From positions 6,308 to 28,814 of the forward strand of contig CABFPE010000742.1 in the NCBI GenBank assembly GCA_900660155.1: 22,507 nt of DNA, read 5' to 3'. The first letter of the stretch is position 1. The number at the start of each line of letters is the position of its first letter. The position numbers were made by a program, and so were the translations under genes. Below the pieces are notes generated by a model. That model ran no database searches. It was not told the origin of the DNA and saw only the letters and a program-made list of their open reading frames with translations. Shown here piece after piece: positions 9,601-18,505 of this stretch. Source of the stretch: Hofstenia miamia (taxonomy: Eukaryota > Xenacoelomorpha > Acoela > Hofsteniidae).

Positions 9601-10641
9601 ACTTAGGAACAAGAAATCATGGAACTAAGGAAATTGTTGGAAAAACACAAACTTATATTCAAATACAGAGAGAGAAGCATGGTGCAAGCAGTGAGTGAAA
9701 ACACAGAATAGTCACAACAATGGACAAACCTATCAAACTGCCAGTTAGAAGGGTACTAGACCAGATGAGAGACAAATAAAACCTCATATTAGAGGAACTG
9801 ATTGACAACTAAATCATCTGCCCAACAAAAAGCCCATGCACAGCACCAACTGTATTCGTGAAGCAAGAGGATAAATATGGCCCATGCATAGACTTTTGTA
9901 AATTGAACAAAGTGATGAAGGAAGATTCATACTCCCTACCATGGATAGAGGACCTGCTCTATGAAGCAAGCAAACATAAATATTTTACAATACTAGACTT
10001 ATGCAAAGCTTACTGGCAGGTAAAATGGAAGAAGATGATATTGAAAACACAGCATTTATAACACCATACAGTTTATACAAATTGATATATATTTATATAT
10101 ATATATGGCGTTAATTCTATGTAATGCACCAGCAACCTTCCAGAGATACATCATGAATGTGTTAAAAAAAATAAGACACATACAATGGAGGAAGGAGTCA
10201 ACGCCTATATAGACGACATCATAGTAATTAGTGACACAATCCAAGAACACCTAGAAAAACTAGAGAGAATGCTAGCAATACTGGAGAACTCAGGACTTTG
10301 CATCAACAGGAACAAATGCAACATTCTAAAAGAAAAGATAGTATTTTTGTGGAGAACAATTGAGAAAGGTAAATTATGTATGAAAGACAATGCCAGAGAG
10401 ATGATCAGTAAAATAGAAAAACCCAACAACAAGAAAGATTTATAAAGGATAATGGGATTCTTAAATTATTATGGCATTTTCATTCCATACAAATCAGTAC
10501 TGTTTGTATGGACCTGGGGGGAGCAGGAGGAGATGGATAACATCAAGGAAGAATTGGCTAAATTACTATCCCTCAACACATCAGACTATAACAAACAGTT
10601 CATACTGGATTGCAATGCAAATAAGGTGGGGATCAGGCATT
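9601..10641 (+). pseudogene. pol fragment: reverse transcriptase, tether, start of RNase H (copy B)
   Basis: Ty3/gypsy RT. The palm begins in the open piece 9858-10061 with F-C-K-L-N-K-V and Y-S-L-P-W-I-E-D, then K-Y-F-T-I-L-D-L-C-K-A-Y-W-Q-V-K, whose Asp is the first catalytic residue and is intact here (it is Tyr in copy C). The YIDD box is intact at 10206-10217. Between them a TA-repeat expansion at 10085-10106 breaks the frame. The tether follows (G-F-L-N-Y-Y near 10452). A deletion removes the N-I-A-G-K part seen in copy C. RNase H begins near 10595, with the catalytic Asp codon changed to AAT at 10614-10616; the rest is lost in the gap. Confidence 0.85.
10085..10106. repeat. TA-rich microsatellite inside RT coding sequence
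   Basis: An ATATATATTTATATATATATAT tract where copy C has only the short GGATATATATGG stretch (about 13718-13729). The roughly 13 extra bases shift the RT frame in copy B. Confidence 0.8.
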
Positions 10642-11641
10642 NNNNNNNNNNNNNNNNNNNNNNNNNNNNNNNNNNNNNNNNNNNNNNNNNNNNNNNNNNN
10701 NNNNNNNNNNNNNNNNNNNNNNNNNNNNNNNNNNNNNNNNNNNNNNNNNNNNNNNNNNNNNNNNNNNNNNNNNNNNNNNNNNNNNNNNNNNNNNNNNNNN
10801 NNNNNNNNNNNNNNNNNNNNNNNNNNNNNNNNNNNNNNNNNNNNNNNNNNNNNNNNNNNNNNNNNNNNNNNNNNNNNNNNNNNNNNNNNNNNNNNNNNNN
10901 NNNNNNNNNNNNNNNNNNNNNNNNNNNNNNNNNNNNNNNNNNNNNNNNNNNNNNNNNNNNNNNNNNNNNNNNNNNNNNNNNNNNNNNNNNNNNNNNNNNN
11001 NNNNNNNNNNNNNNNNNNNNNNNNNNNNNNNNNNNNNNNNNNNNNNNNNNNNNNNNNNNNNNNNNNNNNNNNNNNNNNNNNNNNNNNNNNNNNNNNNNNN
11101 NNNNNNNNNNNNNNNNNNNNNNNNNNNNNNNNNNNNNNNNNNNNNNNNNNNNNNNNNNNNNNNNNNNNNNNNNNNNNNNNNNNNNNNNNNNNNNNNNNNN
11201 NNNNNNNNNNNNNNNNNNNNNNNNNNNNNNNNNNNNNNNNNNNNNNNNNNNNNNNNNNNNNNNNNNNNNNNNNNNNNNNNNNNNNNNNNNNNNNNNNNNN
11301 NNNNNNNNNNNNNNNNNNNNNNNNNNNNNNNNNNNNNNNNNNNNNNNNNNNNNNNNNNNNNNNNNNNNNNNNNNNNNNNNNNNNNNNNNNNNNNNNNNNN
11401 NNNNNNNNNNNNNNNNNNNNNNNNNNNNNNNNNNNNNNNNNNNNNNNNNNNNNNNNNNNNNNNNNNNNNNNNNNNNNNNNNNNNNNNNNNNNNNNNNNNN
11501 NNNNNNNNNNNNNNNNNNNNNNNNNNNNNNNNNNNNNNNNNNNNNNNNNNNNNNNNNNNNNNNNNNNNNNNNNNNNNNNNNNNNNNNNNNNNNNNNNNNN
11601 NNNNNNNNNNNNNNNNNNNNNNNNNNNNNNNNNNNNNNNNN
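10642..11641. other. Assembly gap of exactly 1000 N
   Basis: The round length indicates a gap of unknown or estimated size. It falls between the RNase H start of copy B and the capsid region of copy C, so the end of copy B and the 5' part of copy C (LTR, gag N-terminus) may be hidden here. No coding claim can be made inside it. Confidence 0.95.
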
Positions 11642-11643
11642 GA

Positions 11644-12285
11644 GACTATCAACTGCTAATCAGAGACTTCATCAATTACTATGAGAATGAAAGCTTTAAG
11701 AATCAATACCAAATCATTTTGAATGCAATGAAAATGAAAAAAACTGATGACATCCAAAATTACACACAACAAGTCAAGCAGCTCCTGATGCTTAGCTCTA
11801 GAGGAAACAGTTATTAGAAATACAACTTGTTCTCGCATATCTGCAAGGGTATGCCAGAAAGCATCAAAATGCAGTTTGAAATTAAATGCAACATCAATGA
11901 CAAGTTGGAAAGAATGATCAGGAAAGCTGTTGATATATAAGCTACTATTGAGAATAATGCCCGAATATATGAGAAAGCTGCATGGTACAGAGATGCACCA
12001 ACATGGAGAAGCAACTTCAAGTTGTGCTCCCCCAATAAAAACTACTCTGAAGCAAAACAAGAAAAAATAATAAAAGTAAAGGGAAAGGATGGTAAGACGA
12101 GGAAAGTAAAAGAGAAAGATGTTAAATGCTATGGTTGTGGACAAAAAGGACACAAAAAACCAGATTGCCCAAAACAAATAAACATCATTGGTGATGAGGA
12201 AGCATACTACGATGAAGAAGATGTATTACAGACGAAAGACAAAATTGATGAAGCAGTACCAACCAACGAGGAGTCAGAAAACTAA
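11644..12285 (+). pseudogene. gag C-terminal part: capsid end and nucleocapsid (copy C)
   Basis: One frame from the gap to TAA at 12283-12285, broken by TAG at 11815-11817 and TAA at 11938-11940. The first part (D-Y-Q-L-L-I-R-D-F, then Y-E-N-E-S-F near 11677) matches the capsid of copy E (19360-19440). The nucleocapsid has a canonical CCHC zinc knuckle, C-Y-G-C-G-Q-K-G-H-K-K-P-D-C at 12127-12168, preceded by a lysine/arginine-rich stretch and followed by an acidic tail. In the family this protein would package the RNA genome. The protease that follows lies in the -1 frame relative to this one; I see no obvious slippery heptamer near the gag stop. Confidence 0.85.
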
Positions 12286-12289
12286 GTAG

Positions 12290-12866
12290 AGGACCAACTC
12301 ATAACAACCATGCAGTGATAATGATCCTAACAAACCTTGAAATGATGAATATGATAACAATAGCCATTAGTGGAGTGATGACAAAAGCAACAATTGATAC
12401 CAGAGCAGCAACATCTATAATTACTGATGAATGCACTATGAAACTGGGATTCCAATGAGAAGATATGAAGAATTGTAACAAGAGATTAATTAATGCTTCA
12501 GGGGATTATATCAACATGAAAGGAATGATAAACGTTGCACAAATGAGAATCACAAACATGACGTTTGAACAACCTTTGGTGGTGGTGGATACACACAACA
12601 ATGCATTACCATATGAAGTCATACTAGGAAATGATTTTCTGACAAAAAATGGTTGTGTCATTAACTATGTGAACAAAACAATAAAGGTAAAAGAAGAGGA
12701 AATGGAAATTGAAGAGGAACAGGAAAAACAGAGAACAATTACATTTCAACTGCAAGAAGACATTCATCTACAGCCGCATCAGTGGAAAATGCACACAATC
12801 AAGACAGAAGACAATATCACAGCTGATATAATGCTATATGACAATAAAGGCATTAACACCAAATGA
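12290..12866 (+). pseudogene. pol: aspartic protease (copy C)
   Basis: Retropepsin-like protease. The active-site motif normally reads D-T/S-G-A; here it reads D-T-R-A-A at 12396-12410, with Gly replaced by Arg (GGA to AGA is a single G-to-A change), so it is probably inactive. The second signature, I-L-G-N-D-F-L, lies near 12628-12648 in the open piece 12465-12866. A stop near 12460 separates the active site from that piece, and a TGA at 12864-12866 separates it from the linker in the same frame. Copy E carries the homologous region (20030-20580) with a different active-site change. Confidence 0.8.
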
Positions 12867-13230
12867 GTTTTAATGCCGTCTAGCATTTGTACGATAAAAA
12901 ACGGAAAAGGAAGGGTACCAATACTCAATGCTACGAACTGGAATGTGAATCTGAAAAGATCCCAGATAAGAATATACGGAAAATACATTAGAACCAACAT
13001 CAGACTCATCTGGAAGGCAATGGAAGACGATGATGGAGCGAGTAATTTGCATGGTCAATTCAAGGACTTGCAAGGGAAAGCAGATAGTACTCTGAATGGC
13101 CAACTTGAGGGCGAATGGATGAACACCATCAAAGTCATGAGTACTCCCAAAAGCCAACTCAAGGGCATTGGGACGAAAGCAGAAGAGGAAGATACACACA
13201 GGATACCCGAGATAAATGATGAGGGCTATC
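12867..13230 (+). repeat. pol: protease-RT linker with three in-phase short repeats (copy C)
   Basis: The open frame 12873-13475 covers this linker. Three repeats start at 13053, 13098 and 13152 (spacings 45 and 54, both multiples of three) and read G-Q-F-K-D, G-Q-L-E-G and S-Q-L-K-G. They are the same DNA motif seen in the pol-ORF3 linker of copy A and in copies B and E. The surrounding peptide is rich in Ser, Thr, Lys and Gly, as expected of a flexible spacer. I infer a spacer or protein-binding role only from repetition and phase. Confidence 0.65.
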
Positions 13231-14071
13231 AACATCTAGAAAAACAAGACATCATGCAACTAAGGACACTCCTAGAGAAGCATAAACATATATTCAACTA
13301 TGGAGAAATAAGTGTTGGTCAGGCAGTAGGTGAAAAACACAAAATCATTACGACAACAGACAAATCGATCAAATTACCAGTAAGAAGGGTACCTGAGCAG
13401 TTGAAAGAAGAATACAATCAGATACTAGAAGAATTAATCGACAATAAAATCATCCGGCCAAGCAAGAGCCCGTAAGCAGCACCAACCATGTTATAAAACA
13501 GGGAAATAAGTACCGCCTATGCTATGATTTTTGTAAACTAAATGAGGTGACAAAGAAGGATTCATACCCCTTACCACAGATAGAGGACATGCTCTACAAA
13601 GCCAGTAAACATAAATATTTTACAACTTTTTATTTATGCAAGGCCTATTGGCAAGTGAAGATGGAGGAAGAGGACATCAAGAAGACAGCATTCATAACCC
13701 CATACGGGCTGTACGAATGGATATATATGGCGTTCAGACTCTGTAATGCACCAGCAACATTTCAGAGATACATAACGAAGGTACTCAAAAACAAGACACA
13801 CCGAATGGAAGAGGGAGTCAACGCCTATATAGATGACATCATAGTCACAAGTGATACAGTCCAAGAACACCTGGAAAAATTGGAAAGGACACTAACAATA
13901 TTAGAAAACGCGGGACTCCAAATCAATGGAAATAAGTGCAATATCCTGAAAGAAAAAATAGTGTTCCTCTGAAGAACGATAGTGAAAGGTAGAATATGTA
14001 TGAAGGAGAATGCCAGAGAGATGATCTGAAAGATAGAAAAACCAAACAACAAAAAAGATATACAGAGAATC
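13231..14071 (+). pseudogene. pol: reverse transcriptase (copy C)
   Basis: Ty3/gypsy RT. The N-terminal part (open to 13475) has K-L-P-V-R-R-V-P and I-I-R-P-S-K-S-P. A stop and a frame change at 13473-13546 follow. The palm continues at 13547-13972 with Y-P-L-P-Q-I-E-D, A-Y-W-Q-V-K, F-R-L-C-N-A-P-A-T-F-Q-R and the YIDD box at 13826-13837. The first catalytic Asp (F-T-I-L-D-L in copy B) is Tyr here (F-T-T-F-Y-L), so it is catalytically dead even apart from the stops. TGA at 13970-13972 falls at a tryptophan of copy B; another lies at 14027-14029. Confidence 0.9.
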
Positions 14072-14662
14072 ATGGGATTCTTCAATTATTACAGAACCTT
14101 TATTCCAAATATAGCTGGAAAAACGGCGAAGATGACCCGATTGATGAGGAAGGCAGTACCATTTGTATGGACATGGCAAGAACAAGAGGAACTCAACAAC
14201 ATCAAAGAAGAACTCGTGAAATTACCTTCCCTCAACACACCAGATTACAACGAGAAATTCATACTAGATTGCGACGCAAGTAAGGTGGCAATCAGAGCAA
14301 TATTGGGACAAATAAGAAACGGGAAAGAAGTACCCATTCAGTTTTTCAGCCACAAGCTAAGGGCTAGTAAAGAGAACTCCACCAAGGTAGAAATGCTCGC
14401 ACTGATTGAAAGCATCAAGAAATTTCGACATTTCCTCATAGGAAGAGAGTTTAGAGTATGAACGGACCACAGCGGATTGGCCTGGCTGAAGAAGTTCTTG
14501 GGAGACAAGTACGGAATAGTATCCCAGTGGATTGAATACCTACATGAATTTACATTTACGATTGAACACTGAAAAGGCACATTAAACAACAACACGGATT
14601 TTTGGACATCACTCCCAGAGTACCAAAGAGATGCGGCGAAAACAGATGGAGAGAAGAAGCAA
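14072..14662 (+). pseudogene. pol: tether and RNase H (copy C)
   Basis: The open piece 14072-14461 starts at the tether (G-F-F-N-Y-Y-R-T-F-I-P-N-I-A-G-K), has F-V-W-T-W-Q-E-Q-E-E-L and then RNase H: L-D-C-D-A-S, with the catalytic Asp intact at 14273-14275, F-S-H-K-L-R-A-S, and an E-M-L-A-L segment that should carry the catalytic Glu. After TGA at 14459-14461 comes T-D-H-S-G-L-A-W-L, which carries another catalytic Asp. TGA at 14570-14572 sits at the tryptophan of an E-H-W-K-type motif. This is the most complete RNase H in the window. Confidence 0.9.
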
Positions 14663-15700
14663 TTGCAGTTTCTGCCGCACACTGAATACAAAGAACTAAC
14701 AGAGATAAATGTGGATAAGAAAGGTCAAGCGGTACAACTGATATTCATAAGAGAGGAAATAACAGAACAAGAGATAGTGGACAAACAAAAAGACGATATA
14801 ATCCTAGGTGAAATTATAAAAAAGATTAAAGAACTGCGAACTGCATTATCCAAAATAACAGCAGGATACTATGAATGTTACAAATGATAGATTAACAAGA
14901 ACGGACTACTATACATCGAAGCCAGAAACAACCGAATCGTGATTCCCAATTACTTCAAGAGGGAATTGATACAGAAAATCCATGAGAAGGGTCACTTAGG
15001 GATAACACAGACGGAGAAAACATTCAACGCATGATTCATAACAACAGCCATCAGGAAAGTCATGGAAGACATTATTAACAAGTACACGAAATGCCTTCTA
15101 AACAACAAACAGCATTTCCTGACACAGCAAGCACCACTAGAGAAAATTATCATGACTCAACCTAATGAAATAGTCCATATAGATTTGGAGATGCTATCAA
15201 AGGACACTGAAGGTTATCAGTACCTACTAGTAATGGTTGACAACTTTACCAAATATGCAAGAATGGTCCTGATTTGAAGATCACAGTGGAAACCACAGCT
15301 GAGCTAGTCTTAAAAGAATGGATACTGAGATTGGGACCGATGGAAATGATCATAACAGATAAAGGGCCTCAATTTGAAAGTGGACTTTTCCAAGAGATGG
15401 CAAAGCTCCTAGAAATTGCAAGCAAACGAACAACTGCCTATCATCCACAGGCCAACATAGAGCAGTAGAACGACTTAACCGAACATTAATCAAGCTAATT
15501 AGAGTAGCAACAACACAAATAGGAGGAAATAGATGGAGAGAGGTTATTGAAATGATCGAATACTATTACAATACCTCAGTACATGCAATGACTGTAGTAT
15601 CACCATTCAAAGCTATGTTTGGAAGAGAGGCAGCAACCCTGCTCTCAATGCAGTATACCAATTACAGGGGGAAATTGGACAATGCATACATACAATAATT
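14663..15700 (+). pseudogene. pol: integrase (copy C)
   Basis: Ty3/gypsy integrase with the HHCC module at about 14975-15100: the histidines of H-E-K-G-H are at 14981-14995, but the first Cys of the CxxC pair is Tyr (K-Y-T-K-C), so the zinc site is damaged. The catalytic core has H-I-D-L-E with the first Asp at 15182-15184, the V-M-V-D-N-F-T-K-Y-A segment, and I-T-D-K-G-P-Q-F with the second Asp at 15358-15360. A two-base insertion near 15458 relative to copy F moves the last motif (A-Y-H-P-Q-A-N ... E) out of frame. Stops occur at 14885-14890 and 15032-15034, and there is a frame change near 15276. Y-Y-Y-N-T-S-V-H-A-M and F-G-R-E-A follow near 15560-15640. Confidence 0.9.
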
Positions 15701-16337
15701 AAGAAACCAGATCACAGGAATTCATGAAACAATGTGTCACAATATAAAGAAGTCGGCAGTGAGACAGCAATGTAATTATAATAAAAAAATCTATGATCAT
15801 GCACACAAGGTAGGCGATAAAGTATACGTGTTCACACCAATTAAACTTGTAGACACAAACCAAGTCTGGACACAAACACTACTGAACAATGAATATATGC
15901 TAGAAAACAATAGACTTTTACATTTTCAAAACCTGAAGAGAGCAACAGCAGACATCAAAGAGATGAAGATAGATGACAATGCTGAATTCAGAATATGCGG
16001 AATTAACGGCAATGAAATTATATATGATATGTATGATTTAGATAGTGTACATTAAGAAGAATTTGATGATGAGTACACAGAGGAGATCAGAAATGATGAC
16101 CTGAACCAAAGAGTACTGCCCCAGAGGGCAGTGAGAAATAAACATATATATGACCCTGAAACATGGGATATAAATTTATTAACTGCATTTAGGAAATTAG
16201 AAGAAAATGATGCACCCACTGGTGAAAAAGAGAGTGCACAGAGCCCAGAAGCCAGAGGAACTCTCAACAATAAACAGGAGAAGGAGAGTGTGAAGAAGTT
16301 CTCAAACCAGACTTTGAATCGAGGGCAGAAGGGATGA
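15701..16337 (+). pseudogene. pol C-terminal tail: GPY/F-like segment and unrecognised extension (copy C)
   Basis: The open piece 15732-16055 starts with Y-N-K-K-I-Y-D-H-A-H-K-V-G-D-K-V-Y-V-F, the chromodomain-proximal or GPY/F-like region typical of gypsy integrase C-termini. It then continues into a sequence with no recognised domain (D-I-K-E-M-K-I-D-D-N, Y-D-M-Y-D-L-D-S). After TAA at 16053-16055 the same frame runs on at 16131-16337, ending G-Q-K-G and TGA. The extension is conserved in copy A (2489-2878). It is not a clear chromodomain: I do not see the aromatic-cage pattern. Confidence 0.7.
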
Positions 16338-16367
16338 GAATGAAGAACCGATGAATAGACTTAGTAT

Positions 16368-16535
16368 TATTATCAACTGATACTAATCTCTAATTTCTGA
16401 CACATATATGTTCTTGTTTCCAAAATACAAATTAATCTAATTCATCTAATACAATATTTCTAATCATCATCTTTTCTATCTTATTCTCACCTTGGTTTGA
16501 CGTTTGCAGCTTAGATTTGTTTGGATATTGCTACA
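16368..16535 (-). repeat. LTR fragment, minus orientation (first 168 bp)
   Basis: Matches the end of the LTR at about 18340-18505 and the reverse complement of 8104-8275. On the minus strand it starts TGTAGCAATATCC at 16535 and is cut at about 16368 against the pol tail of copy C. The base just outside the terminus belongs to minus-strand gag (copy D), so it is either the 3' LTR of a gag-only element or an LTR inserted in gag. Confidence 0.75.
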
Positions 16536-17376
16536 ATACTCTTTTGATGCTTGCAGTTTGCTCTCGTTTCTTGATTGGAATTCCATTTCTTGGATCTGAA
16601 TGTTCCCTCAGCTTTCTTCTTCCATTAACTGTAGCAATCTTTGTTTGTCTTTTAGTTGCTCCAATTCTCCTGGCTGTAAGTCATTGTCCTCTATTAACTG
16701 TCTGTTTTCTCTTCCCAGTTGCTGATTCCTTTCCCGCCACTGTTGATTATGCTCTAAGAATCTTTTGTTGAATTCTGATAATTGTTGTTTGAGGGTTTTA
16801 ATCTCATTTTGAAACAGTTTTCTCTGCTCAACTAGTCGCATTTCCATATTTGATCTGATTTCATTCAAGATAATTTTGTTTTGTTGCTCCATCTGCTTGA
16901 ATTTATCTGTTAATTGTTTGATTTCATTCTTTAAAAGTGCTTCATTTTCTTGGCTCCTTTTTAACAGGTCAATTATCTTGTGGGGGGCTTATCTCTGGGG
17001 TGAGTGTAGAGACTGTAATTCTGTATCAGTGATGAGTTTTCAATAGAATATGATGATGATTGTGCTGCTCTAGGAGTTACTACCCTGGGTGCTGCTTTTT
17101 ATGCCCTGCCTTTTTTTCCTTTTGTCCTTTTTGATCATGATTCCAGGATCTTGCTGAAGTGCACTGGTTTGGGACTAGGTGACTCTCTTTTTGACTAGTT
17201 TATTTTTCATATAGTTGTCCTGCTGCTTAACTTCCACTCTTACTTGTAGAACTTGTTGCAGTGTGCTGAATGTTCCACTGAATTTTTCTTTTAATTGAGG
17301 GAAAAAAATTCCTTGTGTTCTGAAAAGAAACAACTATCTTTACTCAGGTAAGTAAATGAAGGTTGTTGTTCTTGGC
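16536..17376 (-). pseudogene. gag N-terminal part with coiled coil (copy D)
   Basis: Read on the minus strand from the LTR end at 17377. One frame is readable from about 17318 down to 16608, with a few stops. It begins with a heptad-like segment (Q-L-K-E-K-F-S-G, Q-Q-V-L-Q-V), has a very basic patch (K-K-D-K-R-K-K-R-Q near 17120-17150), then a strong coiled coil (16608-16892 open) rich in Glu, Gln, Lys, Asn and Leu. It corresponds to copy E 18530-18930. Capsid and zinc knuckle are absent because an LTR terminus intervenes at 16535. Family role: particle assembly. The first codon cannot be fixed: no Met lies in frame near the LTR end. Confidence 0.7.
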
Positions 17377-18505
17377 TGTCACAGTCTACCAGCTATTATT
17401 ACAGTTCGTCCTTTGTTACTCTATAACATTGGTTGTATATTTGCAGTTAGGGATTTACTAACTAGATAGTGTTTAGCTGTTGCACATTTCTGTTAACCTA
17501 ATGTAACTGTTCACTATTTAGGTGACGGAGCCATACAGCATTCTCTCCATTGATCAAAGATGGGCATCTGCCTGAAACTGATCTCAACATCCAGTTTCAC
17601 TTATTCACTGAGGATCCATTTGGTTGAGTTCCACTTCTCAGCTCAATGATATATCTTATGTGTACCCTATCCTAGCTTGGTGTATACTCAAGACAAGACA
17701 CAATTCGACTTAGCCTCTACTTTGTAAAAGTGTTTCATGAATATGCAACCAGACTTGTTACTAGCTGCTTGATTAGTATTACATGTAGCTATTACTGAAA
17801 TATATTTGCTTTAATAATCAGTTTAATATTTGGCAGCTTCCTTTCCTACATTTACTAATTAGTACATGCTCAGTCACTTTATCAGTCACATTATATTCAA
17901 TAATTTGGATCTAAAATATTATAGATATAATTCCTAGGTTTCAGTCATCCAACCATATATTGAATCTATTATTTTTAATACATGTACTAAGTGATTGATA
18001 GTCAACTAAATGAGAGAAAAACCCCTATGCCTAACATAATTGCACTTTCATGATCTGGCACAAAGACCCTAGAATTGATCTCATGATGGATCCAGTTCAC
18101 TACTAAACACAATGTGTTTAGCTTGAAATTGTATTAAATAATCAAACTGTATCAATAGAACAAAGTAGAATTCAGAATAAAATTCTTTATCAATTGCTTA
18201 CAGGGTTTTGAATCTATTTATAGTAATTTCGGAAAAGTACCTGTTGATTTCAAATTTGAACTTTTCTCTGCCAATATGGTGGCTAAAAATAATGGAAACA
18301 ATTTTGCACCTTCAGTTTTGCCAAAATAATTGTTATTGACAGATACTAATCTCTTATAGTTGACACTTATTTTTGCTTGGTTGCATAATACAAATTAATC
18401 TAACTGATTGTATAATTTTATAATATTTTGAATCATCATTCTTCTTCAATCTTATTCTCTTCTTGATTTGACGTTAGCAGCTTGATTTATTTTGATGATG
18501 CTACA
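17377..18505 (-). repeat. Complete LTR (minus orientation), 5' LTR of copy D
   Basis: Inverted copy of 8104-9234, aligned by eye along its full length (1129 bp against 1131). On the minus strand it starts TGTAGCATCATC at 18505 and ends GACTGTGACA at 17377, then gag follows, the natural position of a 5' LTR. No convincing tRNA primer-binding site (a TGG-initiated match) follows the end. Its 5' terminus abuts + strand gag of copy E at 18506, not unique DNA. Confidence 0.85.
18214..18222 (-). promoter_or_regulatory. TATA box of the inverted LTR
   Basis: TATAAATAG on the minus strand, the same sequence and relative place as 8377-8385 in the + strand LTR. It would direct transcription leftward into copy D gag. 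Confidence 0.6.

Larger units (their letters stand above)
9235..10641 (+). mobile_element. Copy B of the retrotransposon (pol fragment, cut at both ends)
   Basis: Begins at GTATCAATGC, matching the protease-RT linker start in copies C (about 12866) and E (about 20590). It continues through RT into the first RNase H motif, where it meets the N gap. Nothing upstream of the linker (gag, protease) is present: the left boundary is the LTR end at 9234. It is collinear with copy C and broken by several indels and stops. Confidence 0.85.
11642..16364 (+). mobile_element. Copy C of the retrotransposon (gag to pol tail), best preserved
   Basis: Runs collinearly through capsid, zinc knuckle, protease, linker, RT, tether, RNase H, integrase and pol tail. 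Pol from 13547 to 15276 stays in one frame, interrupted only by seven stops (six TGA, one TAG). It keeps many CG dinucleotides that copies A and B have lost, which suggests it is younger or less methylated. The 5' end is cut by the gap. The 3' end stops just after the pol tail, where a minus-strand LTR fragment begins (16368), so the linker, ORF3 and 3' LTR are missing. Confidence 0.9.

Noticed and set aside
10452..11817. Long open frames across the gap
   Set aside because: They are produced by reading through 1000 N; only the flanking bases carry information.
12270..12300. Programmed -1 frameshift site between gag and protease
   Set aside because: Protease is in the -1 frame relative to gag in copy C, but I see no X-XXY-YYZ heptamer or clear downstream hairpin near the gag stop, and indels could have produced the frame difference.
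13547..15276. Alternative genetic code with TGA as tryptophan
   Set aside because: Three TGAs fall at tryptophans, but others fall at Arg or Cys/Ser positions, TGG is also used for Trp in the same frame, and TAG/TAA stops and frameshifts occur elsewhere. Pseudogene decay explains all.
16517..16771. + strand 84-residue hydrophobic frame
   Set aside because: Antisense to the gag coiled coil of copy D, which aligns with copy E on the other strand.
17345..17353. CAGGTAAGT, a strong splice-donor match on the + strand
   Set aside because: It lies antisense to the leader of copy D and has no partner exon in + orientation; a chance match cannot be excluded.
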